DNA of 64,000 nt from Streptomyces sp. NBC_00102 (GCF_026343115.1 NZ_JAPEMC010000003.1:558001-622000); one strand, 5' to 3'; numbered from the stretch's first letter, positions 36,201 to 45,534 are shown. Made by a program: numbers and translations. Notes: generated by a model not told the origin, from the letters alone.

Positions 36201-36394
36201 GTCAACGCGTCGACGACTTCGCGCAGTTCGCGCTTCCTGCCGACGAAGCTGGGCGGCCGTGGCTGCGGACGGTGGTCGGGCGCGTCACCGGGGCGGGGGG
36301 CCGCGGCGATCGGGGGGATGCCACCGGTGACCCGTACGACCGGGTGTGGTGCCGTGCCCCTGCCACCGTCCATCCGCCGCGCCACTCCCCTCAC
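33284..36394 (-). CDS. Large ATP-binding LuxR-family regulator (LAL type)
   Basis: Up to 1036 residues. An AAA-type ATPase module follows a proline-rich N-terminus: Walker A GEAGVGKSRL near residue 76 and Walker B VLVVEDVHWADD near 215. A long helical (TPR-like) middle follows, then a C-terminal LuxR helix-turn-helix (LSPRETEVVRLLLNGLTNRE, IAAALYRSPKTV). This is the layout of MalT/PikD-like LAL regulators. The start is uncertain: the GTG at 36394 is farthest upstream, but an ATG at 36373 has AGGGGAG upstream. It is divergent from the EccA-like gene across 386 bp, so it may control the type VII locus. Its ligand is unknown. Confidence 0.85.
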   Translation of the reverse strand: MRGVARRMDGGRGTAPHPVVRVTGGIPPIAAAPRPGDAPDHRPQPRPPSFVGRKRELREVVDALTPGRPAALVVVEGEAGVGKSRLVREALADLEAEVGRETDPGREVEAGGGTGTSRGAEVGRCAGGTLVAVCPPFREALTFGPIIDAVRDARPAGPAGLGLSPLAGVLRPLLPEWSDDLLLAPEPLPDPGAARHRLLRALAELLDLLAVRVLVVEDVHWADDATLDFLLFLTTRPTRTISLVLTYRPEDLPPSSLLPRLTSRPAAGVRHVRVALRPLDVPDTAELVSSMLHDDHVSDAFSTFLHTRTDGLPLALEESVHLLRDRADLVRREDEWVRHALADIAVPPTIRDAVAERVARLDPDARTVLEAAAVLGEPVSEDVLFAVAGLRADRARPAADGAVRSGLLAEGPYGRLAFRHALPAQAVYDGLGVRDRARLHARAADALEAEPQPSPARLAHHFRGAGDTTRWLRHGERAADLALAAGDQRTAVSFVYDLLTVPGLPARDIARLVRKVPLHTYGSFHNRDEVLRTLRDCLAGEDLPARDRADVRMQFGRILHAAGELRPSQHEFEQAIRGLANDPPEAARAMILLGVPTDSPLPVTEHRRWLDRAAQLMDSEIPSEKKLFYVVSWSNALLQLGDEAGWQPVDGFLRDEARVNPGDILQLNRGLLNSGAGAMNWGRYALARQLLTRALDQADRHRISGQHMMTAANLVHLDWFCGRWESFPDRVEALAESDDDPRFLAEKLLLRGLHDLAAGERRTAEDRLGTALDEGLRGGDLLLQAEPAAALGRLFLATGDTGRALAATEKVTGTVTAKGLWVFGAELLPARVEALLAAGRPDDAERLADAFTRGMAGRAIPAAAAAVAVCHALLAEVSRPAARAADAWADAAAAWRALPRPYEALLATEREAACRIAAGASEADIALLHEVRRDLDALGARGDADRVAAALRERGEATRVVWRGGRRGYGDQLSPRETEVVRLLLNGLTNREIAAALYRSPKTVAAQLKSAMRKHGVTTRTALAVSAAKAGLTPAR

Positions 36395-36780
36395 TTCCGC
36401 CCGCCGTGTTCATCCTCGCTCTTGAGCCCCCTTCGCACCAGAGGCGTCTCACGCTCGACGGAAGCGAAACGCCCCACCGCCGGGTGCGGCTGCGTGCACC
36501 GGGCACCGCGATGCCCGCTCCCGCCCCTCCTCCTTCCTGTTCTTCGTCGTGACGTACATGACCGGTCTGACGATGCTCGTCGCCACGAACCGGTGCGTGG
36601 CGGTGGCGGGTCTCCGCATCCGCCGCCCGGGGGCGGGGCCCGCACGGTTGGCCGGACCTGGACCACCATGGCGGTCGACCTGCGACAACAGGCATGATGG
36701 GCACTCAAGTTCCGTACACCCCATCTCATGCCGCGCGTCCCCGTCGCCCCACCGGCCCCGGGGGCCGGGAGGTCAGATAC
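36395..36780. other. 386-bp divergent promoter region at the edge of the type VII locus
   Basis: It separates the leftward LAL regulator and the rightward EccA-like gene. It must contain both promoters, but no clear -35/-10 pair or inverted repeat stood out. Confidence 0.4.
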
Positions 36781-39700
36781 GTGTCACGCCAGATGCTCAC
36801 CGTCGCAGTGGACGGTTCGGGCGATTTCCGCACCGTGGCGGAGGCCGTCGCACGGGCTCGTAACGGAGCCGTCGTCAGCATCGGTCCCGGCCGCTACCAG
36901 GAGTCCCTCACCGTTTCCGCCGCGATCACACTGACCGCGTCCGAGGGCGCCGGGACGGTGGAGCTGGCGCCCCGGCGCGGCACCGCACTGACCCTCACCG
37001 GCGACGCCGTGCTGGTGAGCGATCTGGTGCTGCGCGGCCACGACGACGAGCTGCCGGTCGTCGACTCACCGCGCGGGCAGATCGCGATGGACCGGTGCGA
37101 GGTGCACGGCTCGGCGTGGGCGGCACTGTTCGCGCGGGGCACCGGGTCCCTCGTCCTGCGCGAGTGCCGGGTCAGCAATCCGGCGGGCGCCGGTGTGGTC
37201 TCGACCTCCGGGAACGAGAGCTTCGTCGAGGACTGCGTCGTCGAACATCTGGGCACCTCCGCGGTGGTGGCCGGCGAGCGCGGGCGGATCACCGTGCGCG
37301 GCGGCAGGCTGCGCGACACCCGCGGCAACGGGGTACTGACGAACGGCCAGGCGCACGTACACCTGGAGGACTGCGAGATATCCGCGGCGGACAAGCCCGG
37401 GGCCGCCGTCGAGGAGGACAGCACGGTGCGCATGGTGCGCGTTTCGGTCCGGCAGTCGGTGGTCGGGGTGTACGTCAGCTCGACCGGGCAGACCGTGCTG
37501 GAAGAGGTGACGGTCACCGACACGAGCGGGCACGGCTTCGTGCTGGGCGCCGGCAGCTCCCCCGCTCTGACCGCCTGCCGTACGGAACGGACGTCGGGCC
37601 ACGGGCTGTTCGTCACCGAACGCAGCCGGGGCACCTTCAAGGACTGCGTGTTCACCTCCGCGCGGGACGCGGGGATCCGCGTCAACGGGTTCGCCTCACC
37701 GGTGCTGACCGGGACCGTGGTGGCGGATGCCAAAGCCGTCGGGGTACTTCTCGACGAGGACTCGGCGGGTGAGTTCGACCGCCTGGAGATACGGGACCCG
37801 GGCGGGTCCGGCATCGTCGTACGTACCGGTGCCAACCCGCTGCTGCGCCGCGCCACCGTCACCCGGCCGGGGTCGCACGGGGTGGAGGTCACCAAGGACG
37901 GGCGTGGCCGGCTGGAGGAGTGCGTCGTCGAGGCGGCGGCCGGCTCGGCCGTGCACGTCTCGGGCCACGGCAACCTGCACGTCATCGGCAGCACGCTGCG
38001 GGCGGCGGCCGAGTCGGGCGTGCACGTCGGGGCGCTCGGCACGGTCACCCTGCGCGACACCGCCGTCGAGGGAGCGTCCGGTGCGGGCGTCCGGATCGAT
38101 CCGGAGGGCGAGGTGTCCGCCGCGCGGGTGCGGGTCACCGGCTCGGGTGAGCACGGGGTGCTGGTCGCCGCGGGCGCGCGGGCTGCCCTGAAGTCCTGCG
38201 AGGTGTCCGGGTCCGGCGCCGACGGAGTGCGGGTCGAGGGCACCGACCCGGCTTCGCTGACCGGATGCACGGTACGGGACAACCGGGGCAGCGGGCTGCG
38301 CCAGGCGGTACCCGGCGACCGGCTCGCCGTCGATGGCCTGACCAGTACGGACAACGGTGCTCCGGACGCCTGGGGCAGCGCGGCGGGTGCCGAGGCGGCG
38401 GGCGGTGGACGGCTGCCGGGAGGCGCGGTCCCGACGGCCGCGGAACCGGACGGCGACACCGGCCCGGTGGCCGAGCTGGAGTCTCTGATCGGTCTCGCCG
38501 ACGTGAAGCAGCAGGTCCTGACGCTGATCAACCTGAACCGGCTGGCACAGCGGCGCGCCAGCCTCGGTATGCCGGCCCCGCCGATGAGCCGCCACCTGGT
38601 GTTCGCGGGCCCGCCCGGCACCGGCAAGACGACGGTGGCCCGGCTGTACGGGTCGATCCTCGCGTCGCTCGGAGCGCTGCGCAGCGGGCACCTGGTGGAG
38701 GTCTCGCGGGCCGACCTGGTGGCCCAGATCGTGGGCGGCACCGCGATCAAGACCACCGAGACGTTCAACAAGGCTTTGGGCGGGGTGCTGTTCGTCGACG
38801 AGGCCTACACCCTGGTGTCCGACGGGGGCGGTTCGGGCGCGGACTTCGGCCGGGAGGCCATCGACACGCTGGTGAAGCTGATGGAGGACCACCGGGAGGA
38901 CGTGGTGGTCGTGGCGGCCGGCTACCCGGAGGAGATGACCGGTTTCCTCGCCTCCAACCCTGGTCTGGCCTCCCGGTTCACCCGCACCGTGGAGTTCACC
39001 GACTACACCTCGGACGAGCTGGTCACCATTGTCGAACGGATGTGCACAGGGCACCGCTACGAGCTCGAACCGGCGGCCAGGACCGCGTTGCGCGGCCACT
39101 TCGACGCCATTCCGCGCGACGCGTCGTTCGGCAACGGGCGTACCGCGCGCAAGGTGTTCGAGGAGATGGTGGACCGTCAGGCGTCCAGGCTGGCAGGCAT
39201 GGTGGAGGTCAACGAACGCGATCTGTCGGTACTGACCTCGACGGACGTCGGCGTCGGCGCGGCCGTGGACGCCAAGGCCGACGACGACCCGCTGCTGCGG
39301 CTGGACGCGCTGGTGGGGCTCGCCGCGGTCAAGCGGGAGGTGGGTGACCTGGTCAATCTGCTGGCCACCGCACGCCGCCGCGCCGAGGCCGGGCTGCCCG
39401 CACCTCGCATCAGCAACCACCTGGTCTTCACGGGCCCGCCCGGTACCGGAAAGACGACGGTGGCCCGGCTGTACGGGGAACTGCTGGCCTCGCTCGGTGT
39501 GCTGCCCCGCGGCCAGCTGGTCGAGGTGTCGCGGGCCGACCTGGTGGGCCGGTGGGTCGGGCACACCGCGCAGCTCACGAAGGAGGTGTTCACGCGGGCG
39601 CTCGGCGGTGTGCTGTTCATCGACGAGGCGTACACCCTCACCCCCGCCGGAAGCGGCGGTTCCTCCGACTTCGGCCAGGAGGCGGTGGACACCCTCCTGA

Positions 39701-40098
39701 AGCTGATGGAGGACCACCGCGACGAGGTGGTGGTGATCGCGGCGGGCTACACCGAGGAGATGGCGCGCTTCCTGGGCTCCAACCCTGGTCTCGCGTCCCG
39801 TTTCCCCCGGCATGTCGAGTTCCCCGACTATTCCTCCGACGAGCTGGTCACGATCGTGCGCCAGCACGCCGTCGACAACGGCTACGAGTGCGCGCCCGGC
39901 GCCGCCACCGCGCTGCGCGCGTACTTCGACGGGCTGCCCAGGGGGCGCTCGTTCGGCAACGCACGTCTCGCGCGGCAGACCCTGGAGGAGATGATGACGC
40001 GTCAGGCCGGGCGGCTGAGCGCGGTCGCGGCTCCGAGCCTGGAGGATCTGCAGCTCCTGCTGCCGGAGGACCTGACCGGCCTGCCGCAGCCTTCCTGA
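36781..40098 (+). CDS. EccA-like protein: beta-helix fused to two AAA+ (CbxX/CfxQ) domains
   Basis: The GTG at 36781 has GGAGG eight bases upstream; 1105 residues. Residues about 1-535 are a right-handed parallel beta-helix: VDGSGDFRTVAEAVARARNG at the start and then many rungs such as GVYVSSTGQTVLEEVTVTD. Two similar AAA+ domains follow (about 570-830 and 845-1100), each with Walker A GPPGTGKTT (near 610 and 885) and Walker B FVDEAY or FIDEAY (near 669 and 943), plus GLASRF sensor/arginine-finger regions. EccA of mycobacterial ESX systems has one such ATPase and a TPR N-terminus, so both the duplication and the beta-helix differ. It probably remodels ESX substrates in the cytoplasm. Confidence 0.88.
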   Translation: MSRQMLTVAVDGSGDFRTVAEAVARARNGAVVSIGPGRYQESLTVSAAITLTASEGAGTVELAPRRGTALTLTGDAVLVSDLVLRGHDDELPVVDSPRGQIAMDRCEVHGSAWAALFARGTGSLVLRECRVSNPAGAGVVSTSGNESFVEDCVVEHLGTSAVVAGERGRITVRGGRLRDTRGNGVLTNGQAHVHLEDCEISAADKPGAAVEEDSTVRMVRVSVRQSVVGVYVSSTGQTVLEEVTVTDTSGHGFVLGAGSSPALTACRTERTSGHGLFVTERSRGTFKDCVFTSARDAGIRVNGFASPVLTGTVVADAKAVGVLLDEDSAGEFDRLEIRDPGGSGIVVRTGANPLLRRATVTRPGSHGVEVTKDGRGRLEECVVEAAAGSAVHVSGHGNLHVIGSTLRAAAESGVHVGALGTVTLRDTAVEGASGAGVRIDPEGEVSAARVRVTGSGEHGVLVAAGARAALKSCEVSGSGADGVRVEGTDPASLTGCTVRDNRGSGLRQAVPGDRLAVDGLTSTDNGAPDAWGSAAGAEAAGGGRLPGGAVPTAAEPDGDTGPVAELESLIGLADVKQQVLTLINLNRLAQRRASLGMPAPPMSRHLVFAGPPGTGKTTVARLYGSILASLGALRSGHLVEVSRADLVAQIVGGTAIKTTETFNKALGGVLFVDEAYTLVSDGGGSGADFGREAIDTLVKLMEDHREDVVVVAAGYPEEMTGFLASNPGLASRFTRTVEFTDYTSDELVTIVERMCTGHRYELEPAARTALRGHFDAIPRDASFGNGRTARKVFEEMVDRQASRLAGMVEVNERDLSVLTSTDVGVGAAVDAKADDDPLLRLDALVGLAAVKREVGDLVNLLATARRRAEAGLPAPRISNHLVFTGPPGTGKTTVARLYGELLASLGVLPRGQLVEVSRADLVGRWVGHTAQLTKEVFTRALGGVLFIDEAYTLTPAGSGGSSDFGQEAVDTLLKLMEDHRDEVVVIAAGYTEEMARFLGSNPGLASRFPRHVEFPDYSSDELVTIVRQHAVDNGYECAPGAATALRAYFDGLPRGRSFGNARLARQTLEEMMTRQAGRLSAVAAPSLEDLQLLLPEDLTGLPQPS

Positions 40099-40186
40099 GA
40101 GCTGCCCGGCCGTCCCGCCGCGCAGTGCTTCCCGGACTCCGGATGCCCACGCATCCTGGACCTCACCGAACAGAGGAACGCCCCGC

Positions 40187-41389
40187 ATGCACCGCCGTAC
40201 GACCGTTCTGCTGCTCTGCACGGCTCTCACCGCACTGCCGGTCCGGCTCGCTCTCGCGGACGACGGCGACGGACAGGTGGTGCTGCCGGGGGTCCCTGAG
40301 CGACTGTCCCCGCAGCAGGCGTGTACGACCGCCGAGGGCCGTGCCACCTCCGACGCCCCCTGGACGCGCCAGGCGCTCGGCCTGGACCAGGTGTGGACCT
40401 TGTCGCAGGGGCGGGGCGTGACGGTCGCGATCGTCGGCACCGGGGTGAGCGACGGGCCCGCCGTGCTGGCCGGCCGGGTCGACGCGGTGGGTGACGCGGA
40501 CGATGACTGCGTGGGACGGGGGACCTTCCAGGCGGGTCTCGTCGCGGGGGCGGCCACTCCCGGCCAGGGCTTTGCCGGGGTCGCCCCACAGGCGAGGATC
40601 CTGGCCGTACGGGGCACGGGCGTCCGTGGCGAATCCGATCCGGCACGGCTGGCGGCCGGGGTGCGGGCGGCGGCGGAGCGCGGGGCCGGTGTGATCGTCG
40701 TGTCCGCGCCGCTGAACGGCGCGGACAAGGCGGTACGGGCGGCTCTGGCGGTGGCCGAGGCAAAGGATTCCCTGGTGGTGGCCCCGGCGGCGGCGGACAG
40801 CGTGCCGCTGTCCACCGGCACCGATGCCCCCGCCGAACCCGCTCCCGCGCCTCCGGAGAACGTCCTCGCCGTACTGGACACCGGCCCTCAGGGCACCCGT
40901 CCGGACAGTGCCCCTCCCTATACGCGCGCCGACCTCACCGCGCCCGGTGACGCGCTCGTCGGCCCGGGCCCGGTGGGCGGCGGAATGTGGACGGGCTCCG
41001 GCGCGTCACTCGCGGCGGCGGTGACGGCGGGCGCGGCGGCGCTGGTGCGCTCCTACCACCCGGAGCTGAACGCGGCCCAGGTGCGGGAGAGGCTGCTGCG
41101 CACGGCGTACCCGGCGGACCTGCCCGCTCTGGACCCCTACGGCGCGGTGGCGGGTGCCCAGGCTCCGGCCGTGCGAGCGGCGGCGGACCGTCCGGACCCG
41201 GTGCGGCTGGTCCCGCCGCCGGACAGCGGGGGCGCCAGGAACACCGCGCTGCTGGTGACTGTGGGCGCCGCGGGGGTGGCCCTGCTCGTGGCGTTCCTCG
41301 CGGTGGTGCTTCCGCGGGGCCGGGCCAGGGGCTGGCGGCCGGGCCGCGTGGGCGCCGGGGACGCCCACGGGCGCGGCGGGACCGCCTGA
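40187..41389 (+). CDS. mycP: Mycosin-like subtilisin-fold protein lacking catalytic Asp and His
   Basis: 400 residues: short signal (about 1-24), an S8-type domain, a proline-rich stretch, a C-terminal transmembrane helix (TALLVTVGAAGVALLVAFLA) and a basic tail. This is the plan of MycP, the membrane-bound protease that stabilises ESX complexes. The catalytic Asp position reads VAIVGTGV (Gly84 for Asp), the His position DDCVGRGTFQAG (Arg111 for His), and the oxyanion Asn region VIVVSAPLN. Ser274 in GSGASLAAA survives. It should be inactive as a protease. Since MycP has a structural role separate from proteolysis, this may be a scaffold-only version; a second, active mycosin may lie outside the window. 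Confidence 0.85.
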   Translation: MHRRTTVLLLCTALTALPVRLALADDGDGQVVLPGVPERLSPQQACTTAEGRATSDAPWTRQALGLDQVWTLSQGRGVTVAIVGTGVSDGPAVLAGRVDAVGDADDDCVGRGTFQAGLVAGAATPGQGFAGVAPQARILAVRGTGVRGESDPARLAAGVRAAAERGAGVIVVSAPLNGADKAVRAALAVAEAKDSLVVAPAAADSVPLSTGTDAPAEPAPAPPENVLAVLDTGPQGTRPDSAPPYTRADLTAPGDALVGPGPVGGGMWTGSGASLAAAVTAGAAALVRSYHPELNAAQVRERLLRTAYPADLPALDPYGAVAGAQAPAVRAAADRPDPVRLVPPPDSGGARNTALLVTVGAAGVALLVAFLAVVLPRGRARGWRPGRVGAGDAHGRGGTA

Positions 41390-41556
41390 CGGCCGGGGTA
41401 TGTCCGGCGGATCAGGACCGGACAGGACGCGGCGTCCGGTGCGGTACATCGCAAGGCGCTGGAATGCCCGCATCGCGGAGCGACTCGGGCGTTGGGCAAC
41501 GCCACGAGGCGCCGTGCCGGACGCCGCGGACCCGGTCAAGATCCGCAGGACACACC

Positions 41557-44500
41557 CTATTCCTCCCGTTCCTCCTGTGTCGGCGCCACCTCGCGGGGCA
41601 GCGCTATCTGGACGAGCGCGGCCTTGCGGCGGGCGATCCGCAGCGCACGCCCCGGCGGCAGGATCCTCGGGTTGACGCTGTCGAAGACGTATCCCTCCGA
41701 GGGCGGGCAGGACAGCTGGATGGCCGTGGAGTTGACCTCCTGGAGCTTGCGCATCAGGGGGTCCATGCGCGACGCGCCGGTCGAGGCGCGGGCCACCACC
41801 AGGTGGAGGCCGACCTCGTAGCCGAGCGGAATGTGCGGCAGCAGCGGTTCGAAGGGGCCACTGAAGCCGGTGCCGACCATCTCGTAGTCGTCGACGAGCA
41901 CGAACACGCGCGGCCCGGTCCACCAGTCGGCCCGCCGCATCCGGGCCGGGGAGATGTCCTCGCCCGGGGCGCGGATGACCATCGCCCGGGTGACCCCGTC
42001 GACGAGTTCGCGCAGCGGGTCCGCCGCCACCGCGTGGCCGAGCCGGTACTCCTCGGGGACCGCCTCGACGAGCTCGCGGCGGTAGTCCACGACCAGGATG
42101 CGCGCCTGCTGGGGGGTGTGGGTCGCGACGATCTGCTGGACGATCAGCCGCAGCGCACTGGTCTTGCCGCTCTCCGTGTCCCCGACCAGCATCAGGTGCG
42201 GGCTTTGGGTGAAGTCGTGCCAGACCGGGGCGAGTTCGGCTTCGTCCAGGCCGAACGGGACGCGCAGCGGCCGCTCCGGGTCCGCCGGCGGCAGGTCGGC
42301 GGCGGTGAGGTGGGCCGGCAGCATGCGGACGGGCGGGGCCGGCGGGGCGTCCCAGTTCTCCGCGACGGCCTCGACGAGGTCCGCGAGGGCGTCGGTGAGG
42401 TCCTCCGCGTCCTCGCCGCCGTCGATGCGCGGGAGCGCGGCGAGGAAGTGGAGCTTCTCGTTGCTCAGGCCGCGTCCGGGAACCGCGGGCACGGTGCCGG
42501 CCTTGCGGATGTCGATGGCGGAGTCCATCGGGTCGCCCATCCGCAGCTCCAGGCGGTTGCCGACCTGGTCGCGGACGGCGGCGGAGAGCTCCACCCAGCG
42601 GGAGGTGCTGACCATGAGGTGGACACCGTAGTTGAGGCCCCGGGTGGCGATGCCGTTGAAGACGGCCATGTCGTCGAACATGTCACTGCGCACCGTGGAC
42701 CAGCCGTCCACGACGAGGAAGACGTCACCGAACGGCTCGTCCGGGTACTGCCCTTCGGCCCGCCGCCTGCGGTAGGTGGCCATGGAGTCGATGCCCTGCT
42801 CCTGGAAGAACAGTTCCCGCCGGTTGAGCAGCGAGGTGACCTCGGCGAGGGTGCGGGAGATCCGTTCCCGGTCGAGACGGCCCGCGACCCCGCCGACGTG
42901 CGGCAGTCCGGTGAGGCCGAGCAACGCGCCGCCCCCGAAGTCCAGGCAGTAGAACTGCACTTCGCGCGGGGTGTGGGTGAGGGCGAGCGCGGTGATGAGG
43001 GTTCGCAGCACGGTGGACTTGCCGCTCTGCGGTCCCCCTGCGACGGCGAGGTGTCCGCCCGCGCCGGAGAAGTCGACGGTGAGCAGGTCGCGCACCTGGT
43101 CGAAGGGCTTGTCGACGATGCCGACGGGGACGCGCAGCTTGCCCCGGTCGGCGAAACCCGTCGTGGTGAAGCCGAAGTCGGGGTCCGGGACCAGGGGCGG
43201 CAGCAGTGCGTCGAGGGCGGGCGGGGCGCCCAGCGGAGGCAGCCACACCTGGCGGGCGGGCGGGCCGCTGTCGCTCAGCCGGTCGAGGGCGAGCGCGAGG
43301 AGGGTCTCGCCGGAGTCGGGCTCCGATGCCACCGGTTCAGGGGCGACGGGCAGGGTGCGCGGCACCACCCAGCCGGTGCCCCACGGCACGACCTGGCGGG
43401 CGATCTGCGCCTGCTGGGCGGCGCCGCGCCTGCTCGTGTACGCCCCGGAGACGTACGCGGCGCGGAACCGGGTCAGCGCTTCGACGCCGCTCTTCAGGTA
43501 ACCGCTGCCGGGGGTGGGAGGCAGGTGGTACGCGTCGGGGACGCCGAGCACGCCCCGGCTCTCGATCGCGGAGAAGGTACGCAGGCCGATGCGGTAGGAG
43601 AGGTGGGACTCCAGCTGGTGCATGCGGCCCTCCTCCAGCCGCTGTGAGGCGAGCAGGAGGTGGACGCCGAGCGAGCGGCCGAGGCGGCCGATCATCACGA
43701 AGAGCTCCATGAAGTCACGGTGTGCGGACAGGAGTTCGGAGAACTCGTCGACGACGATGAAGAGCGAGGGCAGCGGTGCCAGCGGGGTGCCGGAGGCGCG
43801 GGCCTTCTCGTACTCCAGCACGGAGGAGTAGTTCCCGGCCCGGCGCAACAGTTCCTGACGTCGCATCAGTTCACCATGCAGGGCGTCCTGCATGCGTCCG
43901 ACGAGAGGGAGTTCCTCCGCAAGGTTCGTGATGACGGCCGAGGTGTGCGGCAGTTCGTCCATTCCGAGGAAGGTGGCGCCGCCCTTGAAGTCGACGAGCA
44001 CGAAGTTGAGGGTCTCGGAGGAGTGGGTGAGCGCCAGGCCCAGCACCAGGGTGCGCAGCAGTTCGCTCTTGCCGGAGCCGGTGGCGCCGATGAGCATGCC
44101 GTGCGGGCCCATACCGCCCTGGGCGGACTCCTTGATGTCGAGTTCGACGGGCAGCCCGTCCTCGCCGACGGCTATCGGCACCCGCAGCCGGCCACGGCTC
44201 TCCAGCGGGCGGCTGTCCCACAGCTTGGCGGGATCGTGGCGGCGCAGGTCCACGATACCGAGCAGGGAGGTGAGTTCGGTGTCGGAGACGAACGGCTCTG
44301 CCGAGACCGCACCGCCGCCGAGGCGGTACGGGGCGAGCCGGGCGGCCAGCGTACGGGCGGCGGACGGACCGAGCGTGTCGGGTTCACCCAGCAGGGTGGA
44401 CTGCTCCTTGCGTTCGCGGTCGGTGCGCACCAGATGGAGTCCGTCGTCGTCGATGCGCAGCCGCAGTGTGCCGCGGGCGGGCTTCCAGGCCAGCGTCTGC

Positions 44501-45534
44501 GACAGGTCGAGGACGACGGCGTTGCGGTACCCGGCTCCTTCGAGGCGGTGGCCGCCCGGCACGGTGCCGCCGTCCACGACGACGACGGTGAAGGGCTCGT
44601 CGCGGCCGGGCGCGGTCTCCGGGTCGAAGGGCGGGCGTTCGGTGAAGTCCGCACCGAGCAGCTCGTCCAGCTCCACGAGTCCCGCAGCGACGGTACGGGC
44701 CTGCCCCGCACCGTCGCGCTGGTAGGCGTGCTGGGTGTGCGGCAGCCACTTCACCCACTCCCAGTCGGCGCGCCGCGCGTCGGAGACGCAGAGCGCGACG
44801 GTGAGTTCCTCGGGGGCGTGGAAGGCCGCGAGCTGGGCGATCAGGGCGCGGGCGAGGGAACGGGCCCGCTCCTCGTCGCCGTGCACGAGAATCCGCGACC
44901 ATGCGCGCAGGTAGAGGGCGATGGGCTGGCCGGGCACGGTTCCGTAGGCCCGGATGAAGCTGCGCAGGGCGTGCGCGGTGAGCGGTTCCAGGTCTTCGAC
45001 GGGCTTGGTGGCCAGCGGGGCGAGCCGGGTGCCGAGCTTCTGCTCGCCGACTGCGACACGGACCTCCGCGAAGTCCTCGTCGGCGGGGCGGCGTTCCCAC
45101 TGCCGGCTGGTACCGGTCAGCGCCCACAGTCCGGCCGGGTCCGGGTGACGCCACGCCAGGGCCTTCTGCTGATCGGCCACCGCGCGGCGGATCTTGCGCC
45201 GGGTCTGGGCCAGGTACCGCAGGTAGTCCCGTCGCTCGCCCTTGAGCTTGCGCTTGCGTTCGCCCGCGCTGCGCATCAGTTGTCCGACGAGCATCGCGAC
45301 GGACGAGAGCAGCATCAGCCCGATGGCCAGGTAGCTGAAGGTGGTCGCCTGGCCGGGCCTGATGAACATCATCATCATGGCGATCGACGTCAGGCCCATG
45401 GGGAGGTACATCCACATGGCCGAGGTGTTCGGCTCCGCCTCCGGGAGGGCGGGCGGTTCCTGGAGACTTATCTCGCCGTCCGGCATGTCGGGGCCCCGCC
45501 TGCGGGCGGGACGACGGAACAGAACGGTGCTCAC
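41557..45534 (-). CDS. eccC: Type VII secretion ATPase EccC (fused EccCa-EccCb)
   Basis: GTG start with GAGGAG upstream; 1325 residues. Two transmembrane helices near residues 40-80, then three FtsK/SpoIIIE-type ATPase domains. Their Walker A motifs are GATGSGKSELL (near 486), GGPQSGKSTVL (near 837) and GDTESGKTSAL (near 1122). Walker B regions read FIVVDEFSEL, FLVVDGWSTV and FVLVDDYEMV, so the second lacks the acidic pair expected for hydrolysis. EccC is the motor and substrate-recognition subunit; its last domain binds the C-terminal signal of Esx dimers. It is on the opposite strand from the rest of the locus, divergent from eccD across 196 bp and convergent with mycP. Confidence 0.95.
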   Translation of the reverse strand: MSTVLFRRPARRRGPDMPDGEISLQEPPALPEAEPNTSAMWMYLPMGLTSIAMMMMFIRPGQATTFSYLAIGLMLLSSVAMLVGQLMRSAGERKRKLKGERRDYLRYLAQTRRKIRRAVADQQKALAWRHPDPAGLWALTGTSRQWERRPADEDFAEVRVAVGEQKLGTRLAPLATKPVEDLEPLTAHALRSFIRAYGTVPGQPIALYLRAWSRILVHGDEERARSLARALIAQLAAFHAPEELTVALCVSDARRADWEWVKWLPHTQHAYQRDGAGQARTVAAGLVELDELLGADFTERPPFDPETAPGRDEPFTVVVVDGGTVPGGHRLEGAGYRNAVVLDLSQTLAWKPARGTLRLRIDDDGLHLVRTDRERKEQSTLLGEPDTLGPSAARTLAARLAPYRLGGGAVSAEPFVSDTELTSLLGIVDLRRHDPAKLWDSRPLESRGRLRVPIAVGEDGLPVELDIKESAQGGMGPHGMLIGATGSGKSELLRTLVLGLALTHSSETLNFVLVDFKGGATFLGMDELPHTSAVITNLAEELPLVGRMQDALHGELMRRQELLRRAGNYSSVLEYEKARASGTPLAPLPSLFIVVDEFSELLSAHRDFMELFVMIGRLGRSLGVHLLLASQRLEEGRMHQLESHLSYRIGLRTFSAIESRGVLGVPDAYHLPPTPGSGYLKSGVEALTRFRAAYVSGAYTSRRGAAQQAQIARQVVPWGTGWVVPRTLPVAPEPVASEPDSGETLLALALDRLSDSGPPARQVWLPPLGAPPALDALLPPLVPDPDFGFTTTGFADRGKLRVPVGIVDKPFDQVRDLLTVDFSGAGGHLAVAGGPQSGKSTVLRTLITALALTHTPREVQFYCLDFGGGALLGLTGLPHVGGVAGRLDRERISRTLAEVTSLLNRRELFFQEQGIDSMATYRRRRAEGQYPDEPFGDVFLVVDGWSTVRSDMFDDMAVFNGIATRGLNYGVHLMVSTSRWVELSAAVRDQVGNRLELRMGDPMDSAIDIRKAGTVPAVPGRGLSNEKLHFLAALPRIDGGEDAEDLTDALADLVEAVAENWDAPPAPPVRMLPAHLTAADLPPADPERPLRVPFGLDEAELAPVWHDFTQSPHLMLVGDTESGKTSALRLIVQQIVATHTPQQARILVVDYRRELVEAVPEEYRLGHAVAADPLRELVDGVTRAMVIRAPGEDISPARMRRADWWTGPRVFVLVDDYEMVGTGFSGPFEPLLPHIPLGYEVGLHLVVARASTGASRMDPLMRKLQEVNSTAIQLSCPPSEGYVFDSVNPRILPPGRALRIARRKAALVQIALPREVAPTQEEREE

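Noticed and set aside
37696..40881. Leftward open frame of 1061 codons opposite the EccA-like gene
   Set aside because: The rightward frame has complete beta-helix and AAA+ motifs; this frame is its complement shadow.
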